A stretch of DNA of 64,000 bases from Flaccisagitta enflata (GCA_965153355.1 OZ231126.1:59024001-59088000), one strand, 5' to 3'; numbered from the stretch's first letter, positions 54,060-64,000 are shown. Made by a program: numbers and translations. The notes: generated by a model not told the origin, from the letters alone.

Positions 54060-54239
54060 GGACGATTTCCCAGGAAAGAAGACGATGGCGACGACCACGA
54101 CGACATAGATGACGATGAGGAAGAAGATGACAACGACAACAAAAATAACGACAGCGATGACGACGACGAAGGAGATGACGACGACAACGAGAAACTACAC
54201 ATAGTTAGCAGTACCCATGGAGTAAGAGCAGTGCAGTGA
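54060..54239 (+). CDS. Asp/Glu-rich coding-like segment, 5' part
   Basis: After the acceptor-like ATTTTACAG, a frame encodes GRFPRKEDDGDDHDDIDDDE and further acidic residues, mixing GAC, GAT, GAG, AAC and AAA codons rather than a pure repeat. A family A element begins near 54222 and the frame stops at 54239. Confidence 0.25.
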   Translation, partial: GRFPRKEDDGDDHDDIDDDEEEDDNDNKNNDSDDDDEGDDDDNEKLHIVSSTHGVRAVQ

Positions 54240-54677
54240 CCTTAAAAGCTGATGTCTGGTAGAACAAGAGGGGTTAAATACCTCGGTTAGGAAGGCTAGT
54301 GGAGACAAAGGAGAAGTTTTGAAGCTTTGATAGGTAAGGATTTGGCTATTTGAAGGAAAATTTCAGGCCTCCGAAGGTTTAATTTAGCTCTAAAGGTCTG
54401 ATTTTTATCCAAAATGGTCTAAGACTAGCATTTTAAGGCTTGACAATTGCTATTTGAGGCCTAAGAGGGCCATATTGAGGCCTGAAGTAGCCTATTTGGG
54501 GCTTTAAAACGCTGATTAGGGGACTCTGATGGCTAATTTTAGGCAAGATAGAGCTAGATAGGGGCTTGAGGGGGCTGGCTAGGGGGCGGGGGAGGGGGGG
54601 TAGTATATAACAGACAAACGCATGTAAGGAAAATTACTGTGCTGCAGGACATCGGGCTTTGAGGCCACTGCTCAAAA
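54222..54677. mobile_element. family A element, copy A14, between acidic coding-like segments
   Basis: Left GCAGTGACCTTAAAAGCTGATG with TGGTAGAACAAGAGG, array of TTTGAGGCCTAAGAGGGC units, G-run, and right core GGACATCGGGCTTTGAGGCC ending near 54675. Confidence 0.7.
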
Positions 54678-54679
54678 AC

Positions 54680-54790
54680 GATGACGAAGACGACGAAGAA
54701 TACGACAATCACCATTACGATGACAACCGTGGCTCTGACGACGATGGGCGAGACACGAACGACTTTTTCAAGATTTCCTCTTTGAGATAA
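54680..54790 (+). CDS. Asp/Glu-rich coding-like segment, 3' part
   Basis: Directly after the family A element, a 37-codon frame reads DDEDDEEYDNHHYDDNRGSD, then RDTNDFFKISSLR and stop. It may be the other half of the segment at 54060, split by the insertion or by an intron holding it. Confidence 0.25.
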   Translation, partial: DDEDDEEYDNHHYDDNRGSDDDGRDTNDFFKISSLR

Positions 54791-54967
54791 AAAAAAAAAT
54801 GTTTTCCCGAAAACCACAAGAATTTCAGGTGAATGAAAGAAAGAGAAAGAAAGAAGAGAAAGGAAAGAGAACTAGTGGCGTTCGCCATATTGTGTTCCAC
54901 GAAAACTTGATTTGGCGTGAAAAAGAAAGGCAATAATTCATAAAATATTACTAATGATAATAACGCC

Positions 54968-55170
54968 TTTATACCACCTGTGGGCGACCTCATTGCCGCC
55001 CATAGGCGGCCTCACTGCCGCCTGTGGGCGGTCCTACTGCCATCTGTGGGTGGTCCAACTGCTGCCTGTGGGCAGTTCTACTGCCGCCTGTGGGTGGTTT
55101 TACTGCCGCTTGTGGGTGGTCCCACTGGCGCCTGTGGATAGTCCCACTGCCGCCTGTGGGCGGTCCCATG
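54968..55170. repeat. 21-bp minisatellite
   Basis: About nine units of CTGCCGCCTGTGGGCGGTCC type. A few reverse units occur at 44010-44065. Confidence 0.88.
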
Positions 55171-55284
55171 GTGTGACATACATCAGAGAATTTTAGGCTG
55201 GGTGACATACATTGGATACAACTGGATGGTGTGACATACATCAGAGAATTCTGGACTGTGTGACATACATCGGAAAAAACTGAG

Positions 55285-55560
55285 TGGTTAACAATGTTAC
55301 CCTCGGGTGATCTGTTGAATTTTGGTTAAACAGGTAACAATCATTGCCCTTAACTATTTTTGGTAAGCAGTTTGCTTTTAGGTAAATCAGGAAGACAGTT
55401 TTTCAGATTCTGTTTTAAGGAAAACTTGGAGTGGTGCGCGTATTAACTAGTCAGTGAGAGTTCACAAGGCCCTCTTTCATTTATTTTTGTTTATTTCAGT
55501 TTGGGTAAAGTGCGGGATATTGTTCCACCTATCATACTACTCAGTACCTTTGATTAGAAT
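55285..55560. repeat. direct duplication, first copy
   Basis: From TTAACAATGTTACCCTCGGG to CATACTACTCAGTACCTT; nearly identical to 55617-55877. Reverse-complement relatives lie at about 43600-43790 and a partial direct relative at 48360-48450. Confidence 0.85.
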
Positions 55561-55616
55561 ATCCAGCGGTCGCATTAAGCTTGACCTCGATTGTATCCTC
55601 TAAGGGTATGGTTTCT

Positions 55617-55877
55617 TAACAATGTTACCCTTGGGTGATTTATTGAATTTTTGTTAAACATGTAACAATCAGTGCCCTTAACTACTTTTGGTAAGCAGTT
55701 TGCATTTGGGTAAATCAGAAAGACAGTTTTTCAGATTCTGTTTTATGGAAAACTAGGAGTGGTGCGCGTATTAACTAGTCAGTGAGAGTTCACAAGGCCC
55801 TTTTCCATTTTTTTTGGTTTATTTCAGTTTGGTTATAGTGAGGGATATTGTTCCACCTATCATACTACTCAGTACCT
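55617..55877. repeat. direct duplication, second copy
   Basis: About 260 bp matching 55285-55560 with few differences; the intervening 56 bp are different. Confidence 0.85.
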
Positions 55878-55879
55878 TA

Positions 55880-56990
55880 GATTGCCACATAGATCGGGAA
55901 ATTTTTGGCTGTAAGACATATATTAAAAAAGGTTTTGTGATATACATTGTATAAAACTAGGCTCTGTGATATAAAAAAAATGTTACGGATGTTACGGAGA
56001 ATTCTTTGAATCTTTAGTGTTCCACTATGGTGGAACACAATGTATTAGAACAAGCCCATCAGGTAGATTTAGACTTAAAAATTTTCATAGGTCAGTCAGT
56101 AGCTCAATCTTTTGCATGGACCTGCTCAATGCTTTCAATCTTGCACGTTTCAAATTTCAAGGTTCTGGCTCAAATACTTTAGAAGTTATGAACATTTGTT
56201 TGAACCATATCAAGCTGAAAAAATTTCAGGAGAATCTTTAAACTTTCTTTTAAGATATGGCCGACACAAAAATTTTCTAAGTTTTTTTTTTTAAAAAGTG
56301 AAATTACAAGATTTTGGATCTAGGCCAATCAAGCAATTTCCTATTGATTGCACCTCACATTTTTTGGGGGGGGCCCCTAAGGGCCCATAAGAAGTTCAAA
56401 ATTTTGGTCAATGAGATGAACAGAGTTATGTGCATATGCCAAGGTATCTTTCAGGACCAAATTCAAGCAGATTAGTTCAAGCAAGAGCCCATGCCTTTAC
56501 TACTTTTGGACCGGCCGCATATAAAAGAGAAATAGGAAAATTCACAAGGACTCAGATTTAGGATCTGACGTCAATATCTACAACAGGGCAACAATCCCGT
56601 GCTCCTTGCTACCTATACACATAATAACAAAATTACATAATTATATAATTTCCAGGCTCTGTGACATACAAAAAACGTTATGCACGTTACAGAGATTTCT
56701 CTGAATCTTTAGTGTTCCACTATCGTGGAACACAATGTATTAGAACAAGCCCAACAGGGCAACAGTCGCGTGCTCCTTGCTACCTATACACATAATAACA
56801 AAATTACATAATTACATAATTGCCAGGATGGGACTATTGTACTTAAATCTCCAAGGATACCAAACTGCCATCAATTAACAGAACAATAAGATTGGCTAAG
56901 ATTCATGGTCATCTGAAGATTCCCTTATATAGCCACCCCCCCCCCCATCTATCCAAATAAAATGATAGATGATAGTAGTTAGTGTTACTG
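55880..56990. other. DNA with two GTTCCACTAT-GTGGAACAC palindromes
   Basis: AGTGTTCCACTATGGTGGAAC at 56017 and a near copy at 56709, each followed by ACAATGTATTAGAACAAGCC. A related half lies at 41079 after the channel stop codon. No gene seen. Confidence 0.55.
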
Positions 56991-56997
56991 GAGAGGA

Positions 56998-57138
56998 TTC
57001 TGAACCGACCGACCGATCGACCGACCGACCTTCTGACCGACCGACCGCCCGACCGACCGACCAACCAACCGACCGACCAACCAACCGACCGACCAACCGA
57101 AAGACCTAGCTACAAAGTCTTGTGCACGTGACTAAAAA
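56998..57138 (+). mobile_element. family B 3' end with (GACC)n
   Basis: About 100 bp of GACC/CAAC units, then AAAGTCTTGTGCACGTGACTAAAAA. Confidence 0.6.
57004..57105. repeat. (GACC)n tetranucleotide tract
   Basis: GACC with CAAC variants, part of a family B copy. Confidence 0.9.
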
Positions 57139-57271
57139 GAATCGAAAAATCTCGAGAAGGAAATTGAGATTGAGAAAAAAAGGGTAAAAGGTGCAAAGGC
57201 CATAAAGGGTCTACGAGTTGTTTTAGGCGTGGTTCTACGGAATGCTCAGTACGTAATTGCGATTACCCAAG

Positions 57272-58192
57272 CTAAAGAAAAGCAAAAATGGATTTTATCT
57301 GCTTCTGCTTTCGCATAGAATGATAGAAGTGGCTTTTGCACTGCTGCCTAGCCCCAGTGCCTAGACGGACTTTTTCTTTACTTCTCCCGCATGCGAATGA
57401 CTGTGAGTCCGACCTTGCCCTTGTAGTCGTTGACGTTGTTGTTGTCGTTGTTGTTGTCGTTGTCGTTGTTGTCGTTGTTGGTGACCCTGCGGCACCACTA
57501 GCTTGGATCGTATACGTTGCATTACATACGGCGTCACATTTGGTGTAATCGTCTGGCATTTGGTTGTCGTTGACGTTGACGTCGACGCCAACGCATTTTA
57601 TCACTTTTTTGCTGTGCCACAGCCAAAACGACTTGGCATATTCTTGCCGCAGACGCACATCCTCATATCTTCTGCACTTAGCTGCTTTTCCATCACACAT
57701 TTTCACTAGATTGAGCAAATTGGCCACACACGCTTCAATTCCTGCAAGCCCTTCCGCTTCCGCATGCACTCCCGCTTCTACAAGCATTTCCGATTCTGCA
57801 AGCACTTCCGCTTCTGGAAACACTTCCGCTTTTGCAAGCGCTTCTGCTTCTGCAAGCACTCCTGCTTCCGCAAGCACTCCTGCTTCCGCAAGCACTTCCG
57901 CTTCTGCAAGCACTTCCGCTTCTGCAAGCACTTCCGCTTCTGCAAGCACTTCCGCTTCTACAAGCACTTCCATTTCTGTAAGCACTTCTGCTTCCACCAG
58001 CGCTCCCTCTTCTACAAGCACTTCCGCTTCTGCAAGCACTTCCACTTCTGCAAGCACTTCAGTTTCTTCAAACACTTCCGCTTCTCCAAGCGCTTCCGCT
58101 TCTGCAAGCACTTCCGCTTCTGCAAGCACTTCCGCCTTCCGAAATTGCCAATATACATGTAGAAATGCACCAGAAATCAGAAGTAAGGGCAT
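57272..58192 (-). CDS. hexapeptide-repeat Cys-containing secreted protein, 306 aa, unrecognised
   Basis: Not recognised. A single open frame from ATG at 58192 to TAG. Residues 2-15 (PLLLISGAFLHVYW) are hydrophobic and could be a signal peptide or anchor. Residues 20-151 are about 22 tandem six-residue units near AEVLAE, with variants such as AEALGE, EEGALV and AGVLAE; a strongly acidic, helix-favouring array. Residues 155-223 hold six Cys (155, 166, 173, 200, 219, 223) and a CNAT glycosylation sequon, then about 20 Thr with one Ser (mucin-like), then two more Cys (268, 285) and a basic tail. The frame stays open through two different repeat types and a non-repetitive Cys domain, which argues for real coding. 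A good splice acceptor (TTTTTCCTATAG) lies 7 nt before the ATG, so a 5' untranslated exon or spliced leader is possible. Function unknown; a structural or adhesive extracellular role is only a guess. Confidence 0.62.
   Translation of the reverse strand: MPLLLISGAFLHVYWQFRKAEVLAEAEVLAEAEALGEAEVFEETEVLAEVEVLAEAEVLVEEGALVEAEVLTEMEVLVEAEVLAEAEVLAEAEVLAEAEVLAEAGVLAEAGVLAEAEALAKAEVFPEAEVLAESEMLVEAGVHAEAEGLAGIEACVANLLNLVKMCDGKAAKCRRYEDVRLRQEYAKSFWLWHSKKVIKCVGVDVNVNDNQMPDDYTKCDAVCNATYTIQASGAAGSPTTTTTTTTTTTTTTTSTTTRARSDSQSFACGRSKEKVRLGTGARQQCKSHFYHSMRKQKQIKSIFAFL
57740..58135 (-). repeat. 18-bp coding minisatellite (six-residue unit)
   Basis: About 22 units of the type GCGGAAGTGCTTGCAGAA on the minus strand, with point variants, all in frame with the 306-residue protein. 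Confidence 0.85.
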
Positions 58193-58407
58193 GTTGTTGC
58201 TATAGGAAAAATGATGCAAAAACAATCATCCCAGTCAATGCTATTACGTGAGTGTCAGACAGACAGATCGACATCTTAGATGCTCACACAATCAAAGGCA
58301 GAGCATTGAAAGCTGAGAAAAGACAAAAAGTAAACCGATAGAGAATGAAAGGAATAAGTTAAAAAGGTCGAACTGAACTGATCAATATCTAGCTGGCTTT
58401 CTCAAAT

Positions 58408-58516
<109 letters not shown>

Positions 58517-58617
58517 ACACACACACACTCCTTCAATATCAACGCCCTTACAGACCTTTTCTGAGAAGGTCTACCCAGACTACCCATACACTCTATGCAC
58601 AAACATACAGTAGATGT

Positions 58618-59127
58618 CGTCTAGACTTGGAAATACGGGGGCCCTCATATCCTAACTACCATTTGCGCCAATGAAATGAAACTGTGTCTGTATAATGCTT
58701 ATGTCCTATAGGGTTGACGATGGGGTATGGCAGCTCTATGGATAGAAAATTCTTTTGAATATACTAAAACAAATTTGCTCTGCTCAAACAGCTGCCAGAG
58801 TTGGTCTAGTAGTTAACTCACTTGACTTCAAATCTTTCTTGATCAAACTATTTCTTTAAAAGTTCCAAGTTCAAATCCCAGGCTGGTTTTGCAATTAAAG
58901 TGAAAAGATGAAGCTGAAATTCTGCCATAAAAGTGATTGATCCCAACATTTTATACTAAAAGTTTTTTTTTGTAAGGTAAGCCGTAGGGGGATGCCATAC
59001 CCCATCGTCAACCCCTTAAGGTCTATACATTACACAATAGCAAAATAGCAAAATATCAGTCTCCTCACTGTACTGATGCTGAGGTTATGAGCTCCCCCGT
59101 ATTTCCAAGTCTAGACGACATCTACTG
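58618..59127. mobile_element. foldback-type element C5 with different cargo
   Basis: Has the family C terminus CAGTAGATGTCGTCTAGACT and TA flanks, but the interior is unrelated to C1-C4: an inner inverted pair with GACGATGGGGTATGGCA (58720s and 59000s) and a tRNA-like sequence. Confidence 0.82.
58794..58887 (+). tRNA. class-II tRNA-like sequence inside a foldback element
   Basis: GCCAG...CTGGT acceptor pairing, A-box-like TGGTCTAGTAGTTAACTCA, B-box AGTTCAAATCCC and a long extra region resemble a Leu/Ser tRNA. The anticodon arm is degenerate. It lies within the C5 element, so it is likely captured or SINE-derived. Confidence 0.45.
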
Positions 59128-59308
59128 TATATGACATATCGACAGCCATTGAAATTATGCAAATTAATCAAGTTCGTGCCATTTTTCAAGGCGTCAACTT
59201 CTGCTTTCTTTTCTCACTTTCAGGTTCACGGCATTAAGGGTAATTATATTTTTTTTCTTCTATCCTTGATGTAGATCTTAAAGAAAAATATATATGACAC
59301 GTTCAAAA

Positions 59309-59420
59309 GAAAACAAGGCCGGATACATGGCTACCCAAGTCTTGTGCGGGTCGGCAGTAATAAGAAAGTGGTAATTCAAACCTTTGGGCAGGGACATTGA
59401 AGACACCCCCCAAAAAAAAA
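59309..59420 (+). mobile_element. family B 5' end
   Basis: AACAAGGCCGGATACATGGC, GTCTTGTGCGGGTCGGCAG, TTTGGGCAGGGAC. Its continuation is interrupted by the foldback element at 59451. Confidence 0.6.
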
Positions 59421-59450
59421 GAAAATACGAACTTTAAAAGGCCAACACTA

Positions 59451-60032
59451 CGCTGAGGAGAATACACTTTTTTTCATGCAGGGACCAAGAGGAGGGCCCA
59501 GATTTTTTTATTTTGATGTAACTAATGTATTCTGAAAATTTCAGGACGTTAGAGGTTCTTAACCATTCATCATATTGCACTTGAAAAATGGCTTATCCTT
59601 AAGGGGGCCAAAATTTCAAAATCATTTTTCCTCAAATCTGATGCCAGATTCAGATTCCTTGTAAAAAATTATGTAGGATACTATATTTTCTTTTTTCAAA
59701 ATTTTGTTTTTAAGTGGAAAAAATGCAAAAAACCTTCAAAGATAAGAGTTTTTAAAAAGCAGGGTCTTTTTAGAGGTTTTTTTCATTTTTTCAGCTTAAA
59801 AACAAAATTTTGAAGATAGAAAATATAGCATCTTACATAATTTTTTACAAGGAATCTGAATCTGGCATCAGATTTGAAGAAATTGAAATTTTGGCAGCGA
59901 GATAAGCCATTTTCAAGTGCATGCAATAGTGGTGCTATCTGAAATTTTCAGAATACATTAGTTACATCAAAATAAAAAGATCTGGGCCCTCCTCTTGGTC
60001 CCTGCATGAAAAAAAGTGTATTCTCCTCAGCG
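59451..60032. mobile_element. foldback element D2, TA-flanked
   Basis: Same termini and interior as D1. It is flanked by GGCCAACACTA and TAGCCAACACC. Confidence 0.85.
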
Positions 60033-60122
60033 TAGCCAACACCTTTAAGTCGCGTGCGCCAATTGCGCTCAATCGAAACACAATAGACTCAACAGATTTG
60101 ATTGATTCAGTAGACTTAAGTT

Positions 60123-60281
60123 AACAAGGCCGGATACACGGCCACCAGTTGCGGACGGGTGGGCAGGGGCGGAAATGCGCGTTTTCCCACTTTTCAACTT
60201 CAGCGTGACGGACCAACCAAACTACCAACCGACCAACGGACGGACAAAGCCTCTTATAGAGTTGCGTGTCCGCAACTAAAA
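60123..60281 (+). mobile_element. family B variant with GTTGCGGAC termini
   Basis: AACAAGGCCGGATACACGGC, GTTGCGGACGGGTGGGCAGG, GACC run, and hairpin GTTGCGTGTCCGCAAC then TAAAAA. Exact 9-base match of the termini. Confidence 0.82.
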
Positions 60282-60349
60282 AACAGCGCAAATGTCCTTA
60301 TTGAGTCAAACTTGTCAAATGACATTTTTAACCTCAACAACTCCAGTCA

Positions 60350-60548
60350 AAGGACTGGGCTGAATTATTCCGATGTCTTATCGCCGATGGAAGGACGAAA
60401 GGACGCATAGAAGGACAAATGGACGGAAGGGTGGCGGACAGACAGGTTGACTGACGGACAGACGGACTAGGCTGATGGATGGATGGATTGACGAACAGAC
60501 GAAACAGACGGAATATGCGGGTTGTAGAGCCGCGTTCCACGCAACTTA
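60350..60548 (+). mobile_element. family B 3' part, diverged
   Basis: GGACGAAAGGACG and GACGGAC units, then GTTGTAGAGCCGCGTTCCACGCAAC. Confidence 0.5.
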
Positions 60549-60917
60549 AAGAGTGATGGTTTTTGAAGGTTTTTATGAAGATTGACGCGTGAGGTTGAAT
60601 CTAATTATAACTGACATTTTTCCCCTCAAAAGAAATGAAACTCATTATGATGATAAAAGGGTGATGCAATTATATTTCCCTCTGATACCCGGAAGCATTG
60701 GAGATCATTTAGACCGGCGCGCATCAATTCATCCCTAAAACGATGTGTACCGAGGTCGTCACATTCTATTAAATGACGGCATGTCTTCTCCCCCCCCCCC
60801 CACTTCTGTCCACGCCCACTTTATGTCATCCTGTATTTTTTTTTTATGTGCAGAGAGAGAGAGAGAGAGAGTAAACAGATGGACAGACGACAGACGGATG
60901 GCCCGTGAGAGTGTGTT

Positions 60918-61097
60918 TTTAGTTGCGGACACGCAACTCTATAAGAGGCTTTGTCCGTCCGTCCGTCCGTCCTTCCGTTGGTCCGTCCGTTGGTCCGTCC
61001 GTTGGTCATGGTGATCGAGTTGGAAAGTGTGAAAACGCGCATTTCCGCCCCTGCCCACCCGTCCGCAACTGGTATTGGCCGTGTATCCGGCTTTGTT
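60918..61097 (-). mobile_element. family B variant, GTTGCGGAC type, reverse
   Basis: TTTTTAGTTGCGGACACGCAAC end, GTCC and GTTGGTCC units, CCGTCCGCAACTGG, then CCGTGTATCCGGCTTTGTTAC. Confidence 0.8.
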
Positions 61098-61108
61098 ACA
61101 TGGTCAGG

Positions 61109-61424
61109 CCTTTTTTTAAGTGCGTCCTCGCACTTCTATAAGAGGTCATGTCCGTCGGTCGGTTGGTCGGTTGGTCGGTCGGTCGGTTGGTCGGTTGGTC
61201 GGTCACGCAATACGGCTGATTCTGACGTATTTCTTCATTCTTATCACCTTTCATGCCTCACCACATTAATTCACTCAATCATTCATTCATTCAATCATTC
61301 ATTCATTCATCCATTCATTCATTCATTCATTCATTCATATATTCATTCATTCATCAAAAACGTTCACTCACAAAATCTTAATCAAGCGAGGCGCACTTAT
61401 TGGCCTTCACTTGGCCTTGTTTAG
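61109..61424 (-). mobile_element. family B variant with AAGTGCG termini
   Basis: Reverse orientation: TTTTTAAGTGCGTCCTCGCACTT end, (GGTC)n, (ATTC)n insert at 61270-61350, then GGCGCACTTATTGGCC and GGCCTTGTT. Both ends show AAGTGCG, unlike other copies. Confidence 0.75.
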
Positions 61425-61665
61425 TGATTTCTTTGGCAGAGCCAACCGGGCTCTCTCCTCCCAAATTTACAGAGCCCGATGGCAAACAGCGAGCCCGGCA
61501 AAAAAATGATCCTGGGTGGCAGGCTACCTAAATTGTGTGTGGGGCGGGCAGGGGTTTTGAGGAAATATGCTAAAGAACATTTGGACAGGAGAAGCAACAT
61601 TAAAATCACTTGTAAATGCCAAAAAAAAAACAGTGTCACTGAGCAACAGAGCAACAGATGGACTA

Positions 61666-62256
61666 CTATCTGGGCGGAAAAAATCTTTCGGTATGTTTAT
61701 ATGCATATCTCAGTTTAGAACCAACAAATCATTAAAAAATTGGTGAGACAATTAAAGCCCTTCAAATTTGCAAGAGATTGACGCAAACCGCATCCCTCTA
61801 GCTCTATGCGTTTAAGAGCATTTTAACTTTGACTAAAATACTTCAGTTTCACTTTTGCCATTTCTACACAATCTTCTGATGTTATCTTTTCACTCTTTCT
61901 TTAATTACTTCTGAACGCATTGAGCTAGGCAGATGCGGTTTGCGTAGGCTGCTTGAAAATTTGAAGGGCTTCATTTATGTCACCAATTTTTTGATGATTT
62001 GATGATTCTTTTGAAAGCTGTGTGTCTTAATGTAGCAAAAGAATAGATAAAAAAAATCATAAGAAAGGTTTGGCACACCTTCACCCCTGAGTACCTCGAA
62101 CAGCTCTACATGTCGCTTACGAAACAAATGGCTGCCCTGATTCAGTCCAAGGGAGCTTGAACTAATTATCTATGGATTTGTAATTGATTTGTATTCATTT
62201 TTACGCCAGTGAATACAATTTTGTTACAGGACGAAAGATTTTTTCCGCCTAGATAG
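61666..62256. mobile_element. inverted-repeat element P, TA-flanked (family of J)
   Basis: CTATCTGGGCGGAAAAAATC and its near complement as ends. Central palindrome with GACGCAAACCGCAT and GATGCGGTTTGCGT. Confidence 0.8.
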
Positions 62257-62257
62257 T

Positions 62258-62398
62258 AATGAATGGATGGACCAACAGATGGAGAGACCAACAGATGGAC
62301 GGACAAACAGATGGACGGACCAACAGATAGACAGACCAACAGATAGACAGACCGCTCAACATAGTGGGTTTTAGAGTAGTGTGCAAACGACTTGAAAA
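62258..62398 (+). mobile_element. family B 3' part, diverged
   Basis: GGATGGACCAACAGATGG units and GTAGTGTGCAAACGAC. Its 5' part probably lies before 61664, split by the foldback element P. Confidence 0.45.
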
Positions 62399-62399
62399 A

Positions 62400-63407
62400 C
62401 TGAACATTCTGCTTCATTATTTCACTGTCATCTTTACATGGTAGTTTTTCGTCTCTCTCAAGATAGAAATAAATTGGTTTTCAAGAAAGCAAAAATCATC
62501 ACATGCCAACTTTTTCTACCAGTAATATTAGACGCATTTACATGAAAAAATGAGATGCTTTACTTGTTGATCAATTTGCATTTTAGTCACACTTAACTTG
62601 TGAATTAGATTTTCTTTTTATGATTTTACGAGAATCTTCCAATCCATTAGAGTTCAAAACATGGTTTCAATTTTGAGAGAGCCAGCCGGGCTCAGAGCCA
62701 GTGAAATCAGAGAGCCCGGCAGCGAAATAGAGAGCCACGGGCTCGCGGGCTCGCTCTAAAAAAAGGCCTGTAAACATGGTGTGTTATCTCAAGTCAAGCG
62801 AATGTTAATGAGAATAAAGAAAATTTGAAAAATTTGAAGAAATTTGTGTGAAACTAGAAAACACGGGTATTCCTATCTTTGGGGGCCTGGTCACATATAG
62901 AAAGATAGACTTTCTCCTAGGGGGATCACAAGGCGCGCTCAAGAGAGTCTACAGATATATTTTTTAGTGTCTCGGTATCTAATATATTCATTAGGTTCAC
63001 CTGAAAAGCAGGTTCTCAATGATATGAACTGTACAGAGCATGAGATGTGCCATTAACCTTGAATCAACGTCACCGACATTCAGTCTCCTCGGGTTGAAAA
63101 TTCCACTTAACGTAAAAAAATGTGTTTTTCACCTTTGGTTATTGTCAAGTGTAGCTAGGTTCGAAAAGATAATGGCAGCGTAACAATTATTTCTCGCCGG
63201 TCGAAGACTTTAAAAAAATGACACAAAGTAAGATCTCGCGACATTTAGCATTCAACAGGTTCATACGTTTCCCATCACCATTTTTTAAAATTTTTATAAA
63301 GTATAGTATTTCCTTACTACTAAAGAAAAAAAAACATATTTTTTCTTTTTTTTTTCGCTCTCTATCTTTTTTTTTTAAATTTGTGTCTATCTGTCCCTAT
63401 TTGTCTG

Positions 63408-63410
<3 letters not shown>
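62400..63410. other. unique intergenic DNA
   Basis: Contains GAGAGCCAGCCGGGCTC and similar GAGCCCGG motifs at 62680-62755 (also at 61435-61500). No gene supported. Confidence 0.4.

Positions 63411-63412
<2 letters not shown>

Positions 63413-63442
<30 letters not shown>
63413..63442. repeat. (CT)n microsatellite
   Basis: About 15 CT units before a candidate exon. Confidence 0.85.
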
Positions 63443-63447
<5 letters not shown>

Positions 63448-63459
63448 CTTTTCAATGCG

Positions 63460-63600
63460 ACGTTTTGAATAAGAATGAACTCTCAACTGGAATGTCCACC
63501 GGATCGCATGACATCGCGCATTGCATGTACGAGCCGGTAAGGTCGAGATTAAGGGAGCTTTCTTCAAATGACATTCTTGAATTATACAATTAAGTTTTTG
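63460..63600 (+). CDS. candidate terminal exon, unknown
   Basis: A frame after a (CT)n tract reads ELSTGMSTGSHDIAHCMYEP, contains a donor-like CCG|GTAAGG at about 63538, and otherwise continues to a TAA at about 63594. Continuing DNA to 63712 also has open frames. Not recognised. Confidence 0.2.
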
Positions 63601-64000
63601 TTGGATGCCATCGCTAGAATCGCTGGATAAGGCAGAAATTACCAAGAGTGTCATCTTCATTGGCATTAATGGTCCAAGAGGGTATGAGCTCGACCTACGG
63701 CAAATACTATCATAGCAAAAAAAAAAAAAACAAAAAAACAAAAAAAACAGAGGAAAAAAAAACAAATCAAGATTTTTGTCCTGTAACAACATTTTAACTT
63801 ACTGACTTACAGAATTGAATTAACTTCCTCAAAATCATACGCTAAAACTGTTCTATATATTGAACTGTCTAGATTATAGATTCTCCAATCTCTAACGTGT
63901 CTGCCATCGAATTTAAAGAGATCGACTTTGTCGCACTTAAAAAAAAAATTGTCGTGTCTTTAGCGGTCAGTTACGTCACTCGTCTGCGATTAAAAGAAAC

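Overview
The window looks like repeat-dense nuclear DNA from an invertebrate metazoan. Genes have GT-AG introns with matching phases, one gene encodes a DEG/ENaC ion channel (a metazoan family) and two encode C-type-lectin-like secreted proteins. No bacterial operon, ribosomal RNA, CRISPR or viral gene was seen. The phylum cannot be resolved from the sequence alone.

Four protein-coding genes can be reconstructed. (1) 6205-4797, minus strand: a two-exon, 180-residue secreted C-type lectin with an EPN sugar-binding motif. (2) 8017-13480, plus strand: a nine-exon, 560-residue secreted protein with two divergent CTLD modules. The second module arose by tandem exon duplication and carries a 37-residue polyasparagine insert. 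(3) 30694-41070, plus strand: a three-exon, 510-residue DEG/ENaC channel with a short ectodomain and an 8-kb second intron full of repeats. (4) 58192-57272, minus strand: an unrecognised 306-residue secreted protein built on about 22 six-residue AEVLAE-type repeats followed by a cysteine-containing domain. Several short exon-like islands are listed at low confidence, plus two tRNA-like sequences.

Most of the rest is mobile and repetitive DNA. Two families dominate. Family A (about 14 copies or pieces) has inverted ends of the type GGGCAGCGGCCCCGAAGGGG around tetranucleotide runs and a 19-22 bp tandem array. Family B (about 28 copies or pieces) runs from AACAAGGCCGGATACACGGC to a terminal hairpin such as GTCGCGTGCACGCGAC followed by TAAAAA. 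Its short terminal motif differs between copies but is matched within nearly every copy. There are also many full-length palindromic (foldback) elements flanked by TA, a 2.8-kb hAT-like element with an 8-bp target duplication, and a 512-bp element with an 11-bp target duplication.

Microsatellites are exceptionally long: (GAT)n of about 700 bp, (GT)n of about 530 bp, (TTG)n of about 415 bp, (CT)n of about 285 bp and (TTC)n of about 245 bp. Layout: 0-4.8 kb repeats; 4.8-13.5 kb lectin pair; 13.9-30 kb repeats; 30.7-41 kb channel gene; 41-57 kb tandem arrays and foldbacks; 57.3-58.2 kb hexapeptide-repeat gene; 58.4-64 kb nested mobile elements.
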